Positions 1 through 10,905 are shown, counted from the stretch's first letter. The stretch: DNA of 42,351 nt from Chlamydomonas sphaeroides (GCA_001662425.1 BDDC01000345.1:28388-70738); one strand, 5' to 3'. Made by a program: numbers and translations. The notes: generated by a model from the letters alone, not told the origin.

Positions 1-109
1 GCCTGGTTAAGGGCGAGCGGCGCGACCCGCCGCGCTGTCGTAGATGGGCGGAGAACGAAGGTTGCCGGCCCGACGACCGAGTACCCCTTGCCAGCCATGC
101 CAAACGTGC

Positions 110-445
110 TCAAATGACCCTGAGCTCACGTAGCACGATGATGAGCCCAACGAAGGAAACGACTCCGGAAATTGCCAAGCCGGCCACCAACCAAGTGGGC
201 GTCGTCACAATCCTATTCTTTGCGTCTGGTTGCCAGTCCTGTGTTGCGGGAGGTGTGGGAGGGCCAGGCAGAGCGCATGTCGGAGAGCATGTTAGTGACA
301 AGCAAGGCAGAATGAGCACTGCGACGCCACACACGCTGTCCTTGATGTTCATGGATGGGCGTGGATGGCCGCCGCGGTCGCGAGGCCCCACCTGGTCACC
401 GATGCGGTCTTCGTTCACTTCCCATTCACCCCAGCCTTGCGACAT
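110..445 (-). CDS. small single-helix membrane protein, two coding exons, unrecognised
   Basis: The proposed exons are 392-445 and 110-238, joined in phase 0 across a GT-AG intron (donor 391-390; acceptor CACAG at 243-239). The product is about 60 residues. It has a charged, Trp-rich N-terminus (starts MSQGWGEWEV), a short polar linker (DWQPDAKNR), one strongly hydrophobic helix of about 22 residues (WLVAGLAISGVVSF then GLIIVL), and a basic tail ending RELRVI before the stop at 110-112. The clean acceptor, the helix and the immediate stop argue for a real terminal exon. An in-frame TGA lies just upstream of the ATG, which has A at -3. A pyrimidine-rich acceptor-like tract near 500-520 suggests an intron in the 5' UTR, or an upstream coding exon that I cannot define. 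I do not recognise the family. A small organellar or ER membrane subunit is possible, but that is inference. Confidence 0.5.
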   Translation of the reverse strand: MSQGWGEWEVNEDRIGDQVGPRDRGGHPRPSMNIKDSVCGVAVLILPCLSLTCSPTCALPGPPTPPATQDWQPDAKNRIVTTPTWLVAGLAISGVVSFVGLIIVLRELRVI

Positions 446-1147
446 GATGCTAGATCAAGGTGATCGAGCGACGAAGTATGGATTGTGGGCCTGTGGCCTG
501 TGCGTCAGGGGTAAGGGTAAGAGTGGGCAGGAAAACCCGCTTGGGTACTTTCATGGCATGGACACGTCGGCCGTAACCAACGATTGACTTGGACGACGCG
601 CAGAGGACAACATCTGTATTACGCACGCTACTGCCAGCATACATTCGTGCTTGCAACGGGGACCTTGCCGGCGCATTACTGCGACGATTGCGACAGCTTC
701 CTCACGCAATACCTCTTAACACGACTGGCGCGCAGCTGACAAACTGGAAAATAGGCAGCCCTTCGGCGGGGCGCCTCGCGGCCGAGCAACGGGAGGGCCA
801 GGTCGGCACGATGGCGCCCCGCACCGCAGCCGCACGCCCCCCGGCCAGCCAGCGGCTTCCCCAGCGGGCGACCGACTGGCAGCTGCGCCAGTAGCCGTCG
901 GTGGCATCCCGGCGGCGTTTGGCGCGCCCCTCACGGGCTTCCCGCCCAGCCGGCCGGCTGAGGTGCGTGCTTTCAGGCAGGATACCCCCCGGGGTTCCCC
1001 TCGCCCCGCTGTGCCGCACGTGAGGAGCTCCGACCACTGCGCACAAGCTCAAGAGCTATGAGCAACGGCGATCTACAGCCGTTCGCCGGCCGTGCCATGA
1101 ACCCTACTCACCTTGCCTCCCAACCTGCCCATTCCGTCGTGCCCCCA
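446..1147. other. stretch without a supported gene; upstream region of two divergent genes
   Basis: This lies between the small membrane-protein gene (minus) and the SMG9-like gene (plus). It must contain the promoters and 5' UTRs of both, and probably the missing first exon of the SMG9-like gene. Open frames here have no family resemblance. The ATG at 1058 is in a different frame from the SMG9-like exon, which begins after an acceptor-like CCCCCAG ending near 1147. The ATG at 811 has good context but runs into TAG at 892 with no usable donor before it. Confidence 0.35.
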
Positions 1148-4100
1148 GGCCCCAGGCGGCGCGGGCCCCGGCCCCGGGTCCGGACCGGGGTCCGGCGGCC
1201 GGGGGCAGCAGCTGCTGCGCCCGGGCCAGGGCCCGGCACGCCAGCCCGCATACACACATGCCGCGCCCCCTCAGCGCCAGGCATCCCCCCAGCCCCAGCC
1301 CCAGGCGCCGCCGGGGCTGCACCTGCCCCCGCCGCAGCGGTCCACGGCTTACCCCTCGCCGCAGCCGCCAGCAGGGACCTACCCGCTCCTAGGCAGCCAG
1401 GCGGCGGCGGCGGTAGCAGCCGGCAGCGGCAACGGCAGCGGCGGTGGTGGCGGGCCGGCGGAGGCGACGCCGGCGGCGGCTGCGGCAGCGGCGGCGGCGC
1501 TGCGGCTGCTCGACCAGCGGCTGCAGTTTGACGGCTCGCGGGCCGCCAAGGTACGGCATGCTACCGCGCTATTGCAGGTGTACCGTACAGGTACTGTACG
1601 ACATGATGTGGTACGGCATGCACGACGCCCTCACGTGGTTGCGGCGCAGGTGCTGTCCGACTCCGGCGGCGACTACCGAGTGGTTGGCGTGCTGGGCAGC
1701 CAGGGCACCGGCAAGTCAAGCGTACTAAACGCCCTGCTGTACGACAACAGCAGCAGCGGTACGGCAGCCGGTATGGCTGCTTCCAACGGCGGCGGTGGCT
1801 GCGGCGGCATGCCGCCGTTTGCCGTGGCGGCGGCGCCGGGGGCGTCGACGTCAGGGGCCGCGGGCGCGGCTGCTTGGGGCCATTGCACGTCCCACCTGGA
1901 GCTGCGGGTGAGGCCGTGTGAGGTGTGGTGTGGTGCGGGAAGGGAGGCTGGGCCTGTTGGGGGAAGACTGAGGGTCGCGTGGGGACAGCAGGGGCCTGAG
2001 GCAGGCCTAGGCCTTGGCACCGGCCTACCCTGCCCTCTCCCCTCGCCGCTTTCCCCCTAGGCCCACCCCGGCAACCGCACGCTGCTGCTGGACTCGCCGC
2101 CCAAACACACACGAACCCTCCAGCCCTGCCCTTTCACCCTCGCCCCCGCCCCCTTTCCTAGGTGCACTCCGGCGACCGCACGCTGCTGCTGGACTCGCCG
2201 CCCCTGTGGAGCGCCTCCTGGGCCGCAGAGCTGCTGGCGGTGGGGGCCTCGGGGCGGCCGGGGGAGGCAGTGGGGTGTTGGGCTGCGTTTGCACACGCAC
2301 GTGCACCTGGGGGGCGGGCGGAAGAGGGGAGGGGTTTCCGTACCGCACATGCCAGGTGCAGAGAGGGAAGGGGGCTGATTGCGCCGTACCCTGGTCCGCC
2401 CAACCTCAGCAGACGGCGCAGGCCAGCTCCCCCGCCCTGCAACCCGCACCCCGCACCCACGCCCCTCGCTGCCCCTCGCCGCCGCCCCCCTCACCCACAC
2501 CCCTCGCTGCCCCTCGCTGCCGCCCCCCTCACCCACACCCCTCGCTGCCCCTCGCCGCCGCCGCCCTCCTCGGGCGGGACGCTCTCAGCCTTGGGCCGGG
2601 GCTTGCGCTCGGAGATTCGCAGCGCTAGCTCGTACCTGCTATATGGTACATCCCCCGCCTCCCGGACCCGGGTCCGCAGGCATGCGCCCGACCGCACCCG
2701 ACCGCCCGCCCGCTCCCTCAAAGCAGCACCCGACCGCCACCCAAGCCACTCCCCTCTCGCCCCTCGCCCTCGGCTCGTCCGCAGGCATGCGCCGAGCCGC
2801 CGCTGCTGTCCGCGGGTGCGGGCGGCGACCGGGGCGGCCAGGGCCTGGTGGCGCGGCTCATGGGTGAGTGGGGGCCCGGGTGTGGGTGTGGGCGTGGGTG
2901 TGGGCGTGGTGCGGGCGTGGGTGCTGGCGTGGGTGTGGGCGTGGGTGTGGGCGTGGGTGTGGGCGTGGGTGTGGGCGTGGGTGCTGACGTCCGCAAACTT
3001 CGGCGGCCTAGGCCGGATGCGGGGCACGGCATGCTCACGCCAGGGCCTGGCGGCAGAGCTCACGCGAGGGTGAGCACGCTGGCGTTCACAACAATCACTG
3101 ATCACAACAGACGTTGCGTCAACCGATGCGGCGCATGCACGTGTTGCAGGCCAGGACCCGGCGATGTGCGCTCGCATAGCGCCAGGGCAGCGGGCGCGGG
3201 CGCCGTGCGGGCGCCGTGCGGGCGCCTTTCCCGCCAAGCGTCACGCCTCACACGCGGCCCTCGTCCCCTTCCCCGCCCGCCCCGCCTCCTCACAGCCGAG
3301 GCGCGCTCTCGCGGCCAGTCGTCGCTGCCGCTGGAGGGCGTGGCGGGGGCGGTGGGGCTGGCCCTGGGCGCGGCGCTGCTGGCGGCATGCCACGTGGTGC
3401 GGAGGGGGGAAGGGGTACATCATGGGTGGGGTATGGGGGATGGGAGCCATGTACCGCATGTACGAATCATCACAGAGCCGTACGGCATGCCACGTGGTGC
3501 GATGGGGGAAGGGGTATGAAATGGGTAGGGGTTGCGACAGCAATGACGAAGGATGGGAGCCATGCTGCCTGCGGGGAGTAGGCTTGGACAACTGACACGA
3601 GTCATCATAGCGCATCCTATGACTGCAGCACAGCCTTGCGGTGTAGGTTTCTCGCGAGGTGGGCAACCCTAGCGGCCGCGTGCTGAGGGAGGCGGCTGCT
3701 GGCGGCTGCTGGCGGCTGCTGGGCTCCGGGCGGCTGCTGGGCTCCGGGCGGCGCGCTGCCGCGAAGGCAGTGCACCCCCTCGCCACCCCCCGCCCCTTGG
3801 CCCTCACCCGTCGCCCCTTGGCTTGCTGCCCTGACCCCTCCCCTCCCCCCTTGGCTTGCTGCCCTGACCCCGCCCCTCCCCCCTTGGCTTGCTGCCGTGA
3901 CCCCTCCCCTCCCCCCTTGACTTGCTGCCCTGATCCTTCCCCTGCCCCTTGGCTTGCTGCCGTGAGCCCATGACCCCTCCCCTCCCCCTTTCCCTGGCAG
4001 GTGGTGGTGATGGTGGATGCGGTGGATGAGCCGCGGCTGTGGGAGTACCTGCAGGTGGGAGGCTGAAAGGAGCTCGACTGTGTTCGTAAATCGGTAGCAT

Positions 4101-5717
4101 AACGACCCGCGCGGCTTGCCGTGGGTTGATGACGCGTCGGTTGAGCGTTTGAAGCAGGGTGGGCGCGCGTGTGTGTTTTTTTAGCCCTGCGCCACCTCTC
4201 CCGTCCCCTCCCTACCTCGCCGGCTCCCCCCGCCCGCCAGGCCATCGGCACCATCGCCCACACGGTCGTACCCCTGCTCTCCTCGCTCCCTTCCCTGCCC
4301 CGGCCCCTGCCCTGGAAGGCCATGGACACGATCTCTCGGCCTGCTCTCGCTCTCGCTCTCGCCCTCACTCTGCCTTCCACCACCCCTCGGCCTCCTCCAG
4401 GCCGTCGACATGATAGCACACGCGCTACCCGACGTGGCGACGGCCGCCGCGGCAGCAGCCTCGGGCACTCCGGTGCGACGGTTGGCTTGGCTTGGCTGAG
4501 TCGATGCCCGCCGTTCCATGGTCAGATTGACACGTACCGGCACCCAATCGCTGCCTCCCTCACCGCCCTGTCGCCTTGTCCGCGTTTGGTCCCCTCCAGG
4601 CCCCGACACCGCTCCCCTCGGGCGCTGTCGCGCCGCCCGCCCGCCGCATCGCCGAGGTGGTGGTGGTGCTCTGCGGCTGCGAGGGCGCCGACGGCCTCAC
4701 GCCCGCCGTCCTGGCGCCGGCGGCGGCTCTGATGCGGGCGGCGCTGGCGGGCAGCCGCCTGCTGTCGGGCTGTGCGGCGGGTGGGTCTCGGGAGCTGAGA
4801 AGGGTAAAAAGGTTGGGAGGAAAAGCGGGCTGGGATGAGGAAGGCGTTGGGAGGGGAAGGGGTTGAGAGGGTGCAGGTGTTGGGAGGGGAATACATCGTG
4901 AGGATTACCGCTAGGGGTTGGACGAGGCAAGAGACCCGCCGCGTGGGTTGGTTCGCGGGCTGGCAGCATTGGGGGAGGTGGCTGCTGGCTGGTTTCGAAC
5001 GCGGCGCTTGCTGGTGGGTCCCGTGCCAGGACGCTGAGCCTCGTTCAATCTCATTCCCGACCATCCGCCCACCGTGCCACAGGCCAGGCCATTGACGTGG
5101 TCCGATACCTCGGCGGGGGCCGCGGCGTTGCTGGAGGCGGCGGAGCTACGGCAGGCAGCGGCAGCGGCGACGGGTCCGGCGCCGCCGCCAGCGGCGGCGC
5201 GACGGCGGCCAAGTCCTCCGCCGCTGCTTCGTCTAGGAGCACCGGCGGCGGCGGTGGCGACCGCGCCGACGGCGCCGCTGCGGAGGACGACAAGGACGTG
5301 GCGGTGCCGGCGTCAGCGCCGCCAGTGGCCTCGGGCGCTGGCGGCGGCGGCGCCGAGGGACCCGCTGCGGCGGCCCCGACCGCCGAGCCCTGCGCCGCCG
5401 GCGGCTCGTTGCACTTCTGGGCGCTGCCGCGGCCCTCATCCTCAGCCGGCGCCGCCGCTGCGCCGTCGCTGATGCTGCCGCTGCGCGCCGCGCTCCTTGC
5501 GCTGCCGCGGCGGCCGCTAGCCGCCCGCGGCGCCAGCTCCTCCTCCTCCTCCTCGTCCACCTCCTCGCAGCACCTCAGCGAGCGGGCCTGGCTGCGCGGC
5601 CTGGAGCGGCTGTGGGAGGCCGAGCTGCCCGCCTGCACCGCGCTGCAGCGCTACGCGGCGGCGGCCATGCGGTGCGGCGCGGTGGCGGGCGGCGGCGGCT
5701 GGGCGCTGGCGCGGTAG
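1148..5717 (+). CDS. SMG9: SMG9-like nonsense-mediated mRNA decay factor (start exon not fixed)
   Basis: SMG9 binds SMG8 and the SMG1 kinase and controls UPF1 phosphorylation in cytoplasmic nonsense-mediated decay. Proposed exons: about 1148-1550, 1650-1907, 2162-2239, 2785-2863, 3296-3393, 4001-4054, 4401-4472, 4600-4780 and 5083-5717, all frame-compatible, giving about 620 residues plus an unresolved N-terminus. The N-terminal part is Pro/Gln/Ala-rich, as is usual for this family. Exon 2 has VVGVLGSQGTGKS, the G-domain-like P-loop of SMG9. Then come RTLLLDSPPLW (family: the LDTQP segment), LAACHVVVMVD (family: TVCHVVIVVQD), EPRLWEYLQ and RIAEVVVVL, and the C-terminal WLRGLERLWE region matches the usual C-terminal WFHYAARIWD block. 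The acidic/Ser/Gly linker in the last exon is long and of low complexity. Several introns carry partial copies of neighbouring exon edges. No ATG precedes the first exon in frame, so the start lies upstream. Confidence 0.8.
2061..2102 (+). repeat. truncated echo of the next SMG9 exon, inside the intron
   Basis: The segment follows a CCCTAG acceptor-like sequence at 2055-2060 and would read AHPGNRTLLLDSPP. It closely matches the true exon at 2162, which reads VHSGDRTLLLDSPP. The last 29 bases are identical. The copy starts 101 bp upstream of the true exon, diverges after the Pro-Pro codons and has no evident donor. Confidence 0.75.
2462..2572. repeat. 38-bp tandem repeat, about 3 copies, in an SMG9 intron
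   Basis: A C-rich unit beginning CCCCTCGCTGCCCCTCGC restarts at 2462, 2500 and 2538 with one or two substitutions per copy. It lies in the intron between 2239 and 2785. Confidence 0.8.
2878..2984. repeat. 12-bp GTGGGTGTGGGC minisatellite in an SMG9 intron
   Basis: About nine imperfect copies of GTGGGTGTGGGC follow the donor at 2864. The strand is purine/GT-rich. It is purely intronic; open frames through it (Val/Gly or Pro/Thr repeats) are not genes. Confidence 0.85.
3484..3533 (+). repeat. echo of an SMG9 exon 3' end and its donor, 100 bp downstream
   Basis: The sequence starting GGCATGCCACGTGGTGCG at 3484 repeats the true exon end and intron start at 3384. The match continues through a following G-rich stretch (GGGGGAAGGGGTA), so the unit is about 45-50 bp. 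The duplicated donor would be at 3494, exactly 100 bp after the real one at 3394. Using it would shift the reading frame. Confidence 0.75.
3795..3990. repeat. C-rich tandem repeat of about 32 bp in an SMG9 intron
   Basis: Five imperfect copies of a unit containing CCTTGGCTTGCTGCCCTGA alternate with CCCCTCCCCTCC. They form the pyrimidine-rich end of the intron just before the acceptor at 3999-4000. Confidence 0.75.
4079..4142 (+). repeat. dispersed intronic repeat, copy A (SMG9 intron)
   Basis: The copy starts TGTGTTCGTAAATCGG and continues through CCCGCGCGGC and TGGGTTGATGACGC. It lies 24 nt after the donor at 4055, in the sense of the host gene. It is preceded by GAAAGGAGCTCGAC, and a related GAAGGAACTCGAC is found near copy B. 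Homologous copies are at 14609, 15507, 34150, 34471 and 35528. Confidence 0.7.
4241..4345 (+). repeat. two degenerate echoes of the SMG9 exon at 4401
   Basis: Acceptor-like AG sequences at 4239-4240 and 4317-4318 are followed by GCCATCGGCACCATC and GCCATGGACACGATC. The true exon at 4401 starts GCCGTCGACATGATAGC. The spacings are 78 and 82 bp. The first copy could be a 24-nt microexon (AIGTIAHT) with a GTCGTA donor, but neither copy is needed to match the SMG9 family. Confidence 0.55.
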
Positions 5718-8159
5718 CGGCGACCGGCGGGCGGCGGCGGTAGGGTGGCCAGTCGTGTGTGTGCCGCTTGGGTGTCAGGTCTCGTGCCGTGGAGGCCTCC
5801 ATGGGTCCGCACCTAGCGCGGCTGCGCTGCCGGTACGTGGTGCGATTGTATCGGTGTGCAATGTGGTTTGCACAACTGCCGAACAAGCGCCGCGAGGCCG
5901 CGGCTAGACTGAGAGCACGACGGTATGGGCCTGCTTTTTGTGAGATCCAAATGCCAAGCGGCCCTGGTACGGGGTCCTGTCTCCTGTGGGGTCCCAGGAG
6001 AGGGGTTACATCGTGACTTCGCAGCAGCCATAGCCAACAGTTTGCAGCGGCCTCCTCAGCTCAGGGCCCGCTGTCATCATGGGCGAACGACCAGCCCTCC
6101 TCTGGGCCCGGCCCACCCTGACTTTGTCCTAGCGGGCTTGAGCCAGCGCGCTCACCACCCAACACCACACACCCCTCCCCCGCCCCCCGGCGGCCATGCC
6201 CCCGGGCGACCAGCTCCAACTGACGGGTGTTTCTTGCAGCGGACATCTTCCCGCGGCCGTCCATCCTCCCCAACTGCCGCCGCGTCGACGGCTACGGCCC
6301 CTGCCCGCCCCGTCGCGCAACAAACACCCGAGTTCTGTCCAGCACCGCGCACAGCCTGAGCCCGTACCAACGTCGTACAGCCGTACGCGAAGCCAGCTGT
6401 ACGCTGGTACGGGCAAGTGTCGTGGTGCGATGGGCGGGGCCGGCCTGCTCTCAACCGAGCGGCCGCCCCCAGGTAAGTGGGTTCCCGCAATGCGATCATC
6501 GTGACCGTGACAAGCAATACCCGGCGGCCGAAAGTGGCCCAGTGCTCGAGCTGTCTGCAGGGGCGGGCCCACGAGGAGCCCCTTGCCCCACACACCCAAC
6601 CCGCCAGCTGACGCGCAGCCTTGATGAACTGCAGGGAGCTCCCACAGCTGCGCCCGCTCCAATCAGTGCTCAACGTCTTCAGCCTCCTGGTGCCGACGGC
6701 CGCATTGCGGCACTCGCTGCGCACAGCAGCGCGGCCGCGCACAGCAACACAGAAGCGCGGCAGCGCCGCGCCGCGGGCAGCAGCGGGCGCAAGCAAGCGC
6801 CCAGGCCATGAACTGTGGGAGAGGGCCCATCGGGGATGGGACAAGGGCGCAGAGACGCATGACGCGGGTCCCTGGCCCTTGGCGCATGCCCGTCATGTGA
6901 TAGGGCCCGGCTCCCTGCCTGCCAGGTGGGGACTCAGCTGCCCGCCGCAGCCGCGCCGGCGCACGACGCCCCAGTTCTTATACCGGAACACACACAGGCG
7001 CGCGCCCATGTTGACAGCGCAGCGCCTGGCATCGAATGTGGCAATACACGCAAACCTGCCCGGGCGTGCGCTGCAACGTAGAGCAGCTTCGCGCGCGCAC
7101 CTGGCATCTTCGAACACGCGCAAACCGGCATCTGGGGTGGGGCACCCCAAGGCCCCACCAGGAAGCCGCATGCCGGTGCCGCCGCAGCGGCACCTCCTCG
7201 GCAGGGCCGCCGCGCATGGCTGCCTCGAACCGGGCCACAGCGCCAGGACACGTCCGCGCGGCACCAGTCAATGCGCGCAGCGGGGGCCGGCCCACAAAGC
7301 AGGGGTCGAGGGGAGGCGCGCAGGCGGGCGCTCCCCTGCCCTGTCGTAAAGACGCAAGCTCGGCGGCGGGGCGCGGGCGGCCAGGCGCACAGCGCTGACG
7401 CTGCAGGCCCCCCCCGGCCGCAGCCCGGCCGCCACCACAGCGGCGACACCTGGCGGGAGCTCCCGCGGGGGCTCCCTCGCCAGCGCCGACTTTACAAACC
7501 TGTCCCAGCTGCGCATGGGTGCACGGCTCGCCCCCAAAAGAGGCCACCCAGGCCAGACCACACGGTCGGTCATAATGCGGTCATAGCTGGCGATTATTTG
7601 CGGGGTCTCGGGCACACCGACAAGTGCCCTCCTCCCATGGGCCGGACATACAAGCAAGGCACGCAATGCTCAGCGCCATGCCAGGCAGCGCCACGCCACA
7701 TCACAACAGCAGCAAAAGCCACGCGCTCATACACCTTTCGCCCTGCAGCCTACGCCACAGCCCAGTCCGAGAATGGGCACCCCCGGCAACCCAGGGCGGG
7801 CTGGCCTTCTCCAGCCCGTAGCCAGTGCCGGTACCGGTGCCTTGCCCCCTCCCCAGCACTCCAACCCCGCCCAACCAGGCGCCCCCGACCCGCTAGCCCC
7901 AGCCCTCGCCCGCATGCATGCCGCCATCAATGCCAAACACAAGCCCATCCTTCGCTCGCCGCCAGCGCTACCTCAGCAGGCACGAAGCCCTCCACCCGGC
8001 CGCCGGCCGCGCGGCCTCCGCCCCAATAACCGCAGGCACCGAGCCAAGGCTCGGTGCCAGGCGCGATGCTGCCGATGATAGCCGTGGTCTGACTCGGCGC
8101 CCAACTCGGGGCGTGCAGCGAGCTCACGGCAGCTGCTCAACGAGGCGCGCAGCGGTGCC
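5718..8159. other. 2.4-kb intergenic stretch, no supported gene
   Basis: This separates the convergent SMG9-like gene and the 493-residue gene and should hold both 3' UTRs. Long open frames occur on both strands because of the GC content, but none shows conserved motifs or consistent splice sites. The longest candidate, 6621-7349 on the plus strand, has mixed codon use. A minus-strand TGTAA (plus strand TTACA at 7492-7496) may end the downstream gene. The stretch 6366-6412 is rich in CCGTAC/GTACG. Confidence 0.5.
7492..7496 (-). terminator. possible TGTAA poly(A) signal of the 493-residue gene
   Basis: TGTAA on the minus strand, about 665 bp after the stop codon at 8160. TGTAA is the usual chlorophycean poly(A) signal. 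The assignment rests on position only. Confidence 0.35.
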
Positions 8160-10905
8160 TCACGCCAGCGGCGCAAAGCCCAGGCGCGGCAGCAGCGCCC
8201 TGAGCTCAGCCGCGTCCTCGGCTAGGCCTGTGGAGGGCGCGCAAGAGGAGGTGTTGAGCGCAGCTAAAAGGGAAAGGGAGAGCGCAGGCCCGGGGTGTGC
8301 CGACCAGGCGAGTGAGCGGGGCCGGGCGCCCGGGCGCCACAGGCCGAGGGCCCCCAGCGCTGCACTTCCCCGTCCTCCCGAGTGCCCCGACGCCCAAAGC
8401 ACGCCCCTGGCCGCAAGCTCTCCAAGCCTCACCCGACGCCTCCAGCGCCGCCACCACTGCCGCCGCGTCGCCCTGCCCCGCCAGCGGCTTCTCGCCGTAC
8501 TGGCAGCCCAGCGCCAGCAGCGCCGCAGCCGCGCGGCCGCCGCCCGAGCCGGCCGGCAGAGCCAGCGCGGCGCGCACCGCGGCGGACGCGGCGGCGGGCG
8601 ACGGCGGCACACCGTGCTCGTAGAGCGAGTCCCACAGCACCAACAGAGGCGCGGCGGTGCCTAGCCGGGTGCACTCCTGTGGTTCGGATGGGATGGGGTA
8701 GGCAGCCGGCCACAGGCAGGGGTAAGGCCGGTCGATGCCCGGAGGTAAGGCGCTTGCAGCTGCGCCGCAGCTTGCCAGCTGCTCACACACCCGCCACTGC
8801 CCGCAGCATGCGACATTACGACATGCCACCATGGGCTGCGCACGCATCCATGCACAGGAGCCCACCTGCAGCAGCACGTCGTGCAAGGGGCCGTGGCGGG
8901 GCAGGTGCCGCCCGTTGGACGCCAGGCTGCTGCTGAAGGCCGCCGCCGCCTCCTGCACCGCCGCCGCCCGCGGCAGCGGCCCCAGGCTCAGCTCGCCCGC
9001 CTGCGCGCTGTGGCACAGCCGCAGCAGCGCCAGGCCCGCGCTCAGCTCGGCGGCGGAGGCGGCTTTGCGCAGCAGCGGCGCCAGGTGCTGGGCGGGGTCT
9101 GGCGGGTGGAGAGATGTAGGGGCAGCGGGGAGGAGCGGAAAAGTTGGCAAGAGGATGTGTCGCTGTGTGAGTAGCAGACCACAGAGCGTAATTGCACGAA
9201 CGCCGCCGAAGGCGGGCGACTCCCGCAGGTCCGCGGGCCCATACGCATTCCGACCCCGCCCCACCCGGCGCAGCCCCATGACCCAATATCACCGAGGAGG
9301 GGAGGCAGGCTCGCATGCACGGAACGGCAGGCAGGTACCAGGACGCATGGCCACGACCCGCCCAGCGCAGCCCCGCAACACCCCAACACGCCACACCAAG
9401 AAACGCCTCAAGATCGCACAGTGGCATCTATCTCAGTGTGGTGCGTCACAAGCGGGGGCTGCGGCGCCCACCTAGAAGCACGCCCCGCCGGACCAGGTCC
9501 TCCAGCGCGGCGCGGGACGCCTCGAACGCCGGCTCCGCGGCCGCAGCGCCCAGCGCCGCTTCGACGTCTGCAGGGGCAATGCGTGAGCGCGCCCTTTAAG
9601 ACAGATGACGACCACGGTGATGGGGTCCCGTTGCAGGCCTCAATCCCTTTGCGCACGCACGACGCCCAGGCACACGGGCCCAAGCGGGGCCATGGCGGGC
9701 GGGCGCGACGTGTAACCTGGACCCCTTGACGGCGGTGACGCGTGGGGAGGGCCGTGTCCGTGCGACACCCATGACCGCACACGAGCACCGAACACGAGCG
9801 CACGACACGACCCTGCCATCCCTGCCATCCCAACAACCCAAACCAACCAACCTAGCCACCCACCTGCGGGGGGCGCGGGCAGCTTTGCCGCCTCCGCCAG
9901 CGCCGCCTGCCGCCTGGCTGCCCCGGAGTAGCCCTGCGCCTCAGCTGCCGCGGCAGCCGCCATCAGCTCCGAGTGCATCCGCGCCACCGCATTGCGCCGC
10001 TTGCGGGCAATGGCCTGCGCGGCGGGGCCGGAGGGAGGGGGGAGGCCAGGGTAGTGGGCAGGGGACGCGGTGCCCGGGCGCAAGGGCGGTCCGCCGACCC
10101 ACATCCAGCCGCACAACCAACTCCTTCCCGCGACGTCCTCAGCCCCTGAGTGCAGACTCCTCTCCCCTACCCGGCCTCGGGCTTAAACCAGCGCTGGACC
10201 CCTGCGACTCCTCACCGCAACGTCATCAAGGTACAGCGGCAGCTCAGCCCATACGGGAGTCGGCACACGCGGCGCCTCCGCCGCGGCGGCAGGCGCCTTG
10301 CCGCCGGCTGCGCCCTTCTTCGCGGCGGCCTTCTTGGCCGCGGCGCCCGACGACGAGGCGGTCCGTAGCTGCTGATGGAGCTCGGCTGGAAGAGCGCGAA
10401 GCTGCCAGGGCTGCTGCGGGTGGCGTAGCAGCTGGAGGTGGAGCTGGGCGAAGTGTGGAAGGCCGCCGGCCGGCGAGATTCGGGCTGCGAAATGCGGCGA
10501 CGGCGAGCTATGAGCAGACGGCAGAGACGGTGATGCAGGCCCGCAGGCGGGAGTCGACGGGCTGGGGCGCTCTGACGACGGGCCGACGCTGGACCAGGTG
10601 GAGGTGGGGGAGATCGGAAGGGATGCGCAGGCGCTCGATGTGGCATCCGAGCGAGCCCCGTCGGCCAGGCAGGGCGGGAGAGCCGCCCGCCGGGCCTCCA
10701 GCGCATGGTGTTGGGGAACATTTGCTGCGGAGGGGCTCGTGCTGGGTAGGCAAACGCCCGCGCGAGTTGCGACGGCTGCGAGCGTGCAGGACAGCGCGTT
10801 CTCAAGCGCCTCGGCCTGCAGTGCGGCCGGTCTCACTGCATGTCCTGTCAGTGAGCTGTGCGCAAGGCGCTGTGCAACGGCGCCGAGGCTTTTGAGGCAC
10901 TTCAT
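8160..10905 (-). CDS. unrecognised 493-residue helical protein, probably organelle-targeted
   Basis: Proposed exons (5' to 3'): 10216-10905, 9864-10014, 9472-9567, 8866-9098, 8433-8676 and 8160-8227, with all phases matching. The N-terminus (MKCLKSLGAVAQRLAHSSLTG) is basic, Ser/Ala-rich and free of acidic residues, like a mitochondrial or chloroplast presequence. Residues 60-190 are Ser/Pro-rich. A second presequence-like segment, QLRALPAELHQQLRTASSSG, lies near 175-195, followed by a Lys/Ala tract (AAAKKAAAKKGAAGGKA). The rest is Ala/Leu-rich and looks like paired helices (for example LVLWDSLYEHGVPPSPAAA and AAALLALGCQYGEKPL), reminiscent of PPR-like or other alpha-solenoid mitochondrial proteins. 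I cannot name the family. A lineage-specific mitoribosomal or RNA-maturation factor is a guess. The start is the only in-frame Met in the first exon. Confidence 0.6.

Noticed and set aside
1058..1531. ATG at 1058 as the start of the SMG9-like gene
   Set aside because: Its frame differs from the frame that carries the P-loop and gives Arg/Pro-rich sequence. No donor/acceptor pair in the short interval connects the two frames convincingly.
2061..2160. Echo at 2061 as a mutually exclusive alternative exon
   Set aside because: It diverges after the Pro-Pro codons, lacks an evident donor, and its use would shift the frame. It is better seen as a partial duplication.
3241..4419. 392-residue minus-strand open frame with GEGSGQQAKGG repeats
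   Set aside because: It is the reverse translation of the C-rich intronic tandem repeat of the SMG9-like gene, with no conserved domain.
5097..5717. Last SMG9 exon as an independent low-complexity gene
   Set aside because: The acceptor at 5081-5082 joins in phase with the preceding exon, and the end (WLRGLERLWE) matches the SMG9 C-terminus.
6621..7349. 242-residue plus-strand open frame
   Set aside because: The composition is unlike the real exons here (many A-ending codons), there are no motifs, and no supporting splice structure. Long open frames are expected by chance at this GC content.
8206..9279. 357-residue open frame on the minus strand
   Set aside because: It reads through introns of the 493-residue gene. 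The splice sites at 8433, 8676, 8866 and 9098 give a consistent multi-exon model instead.
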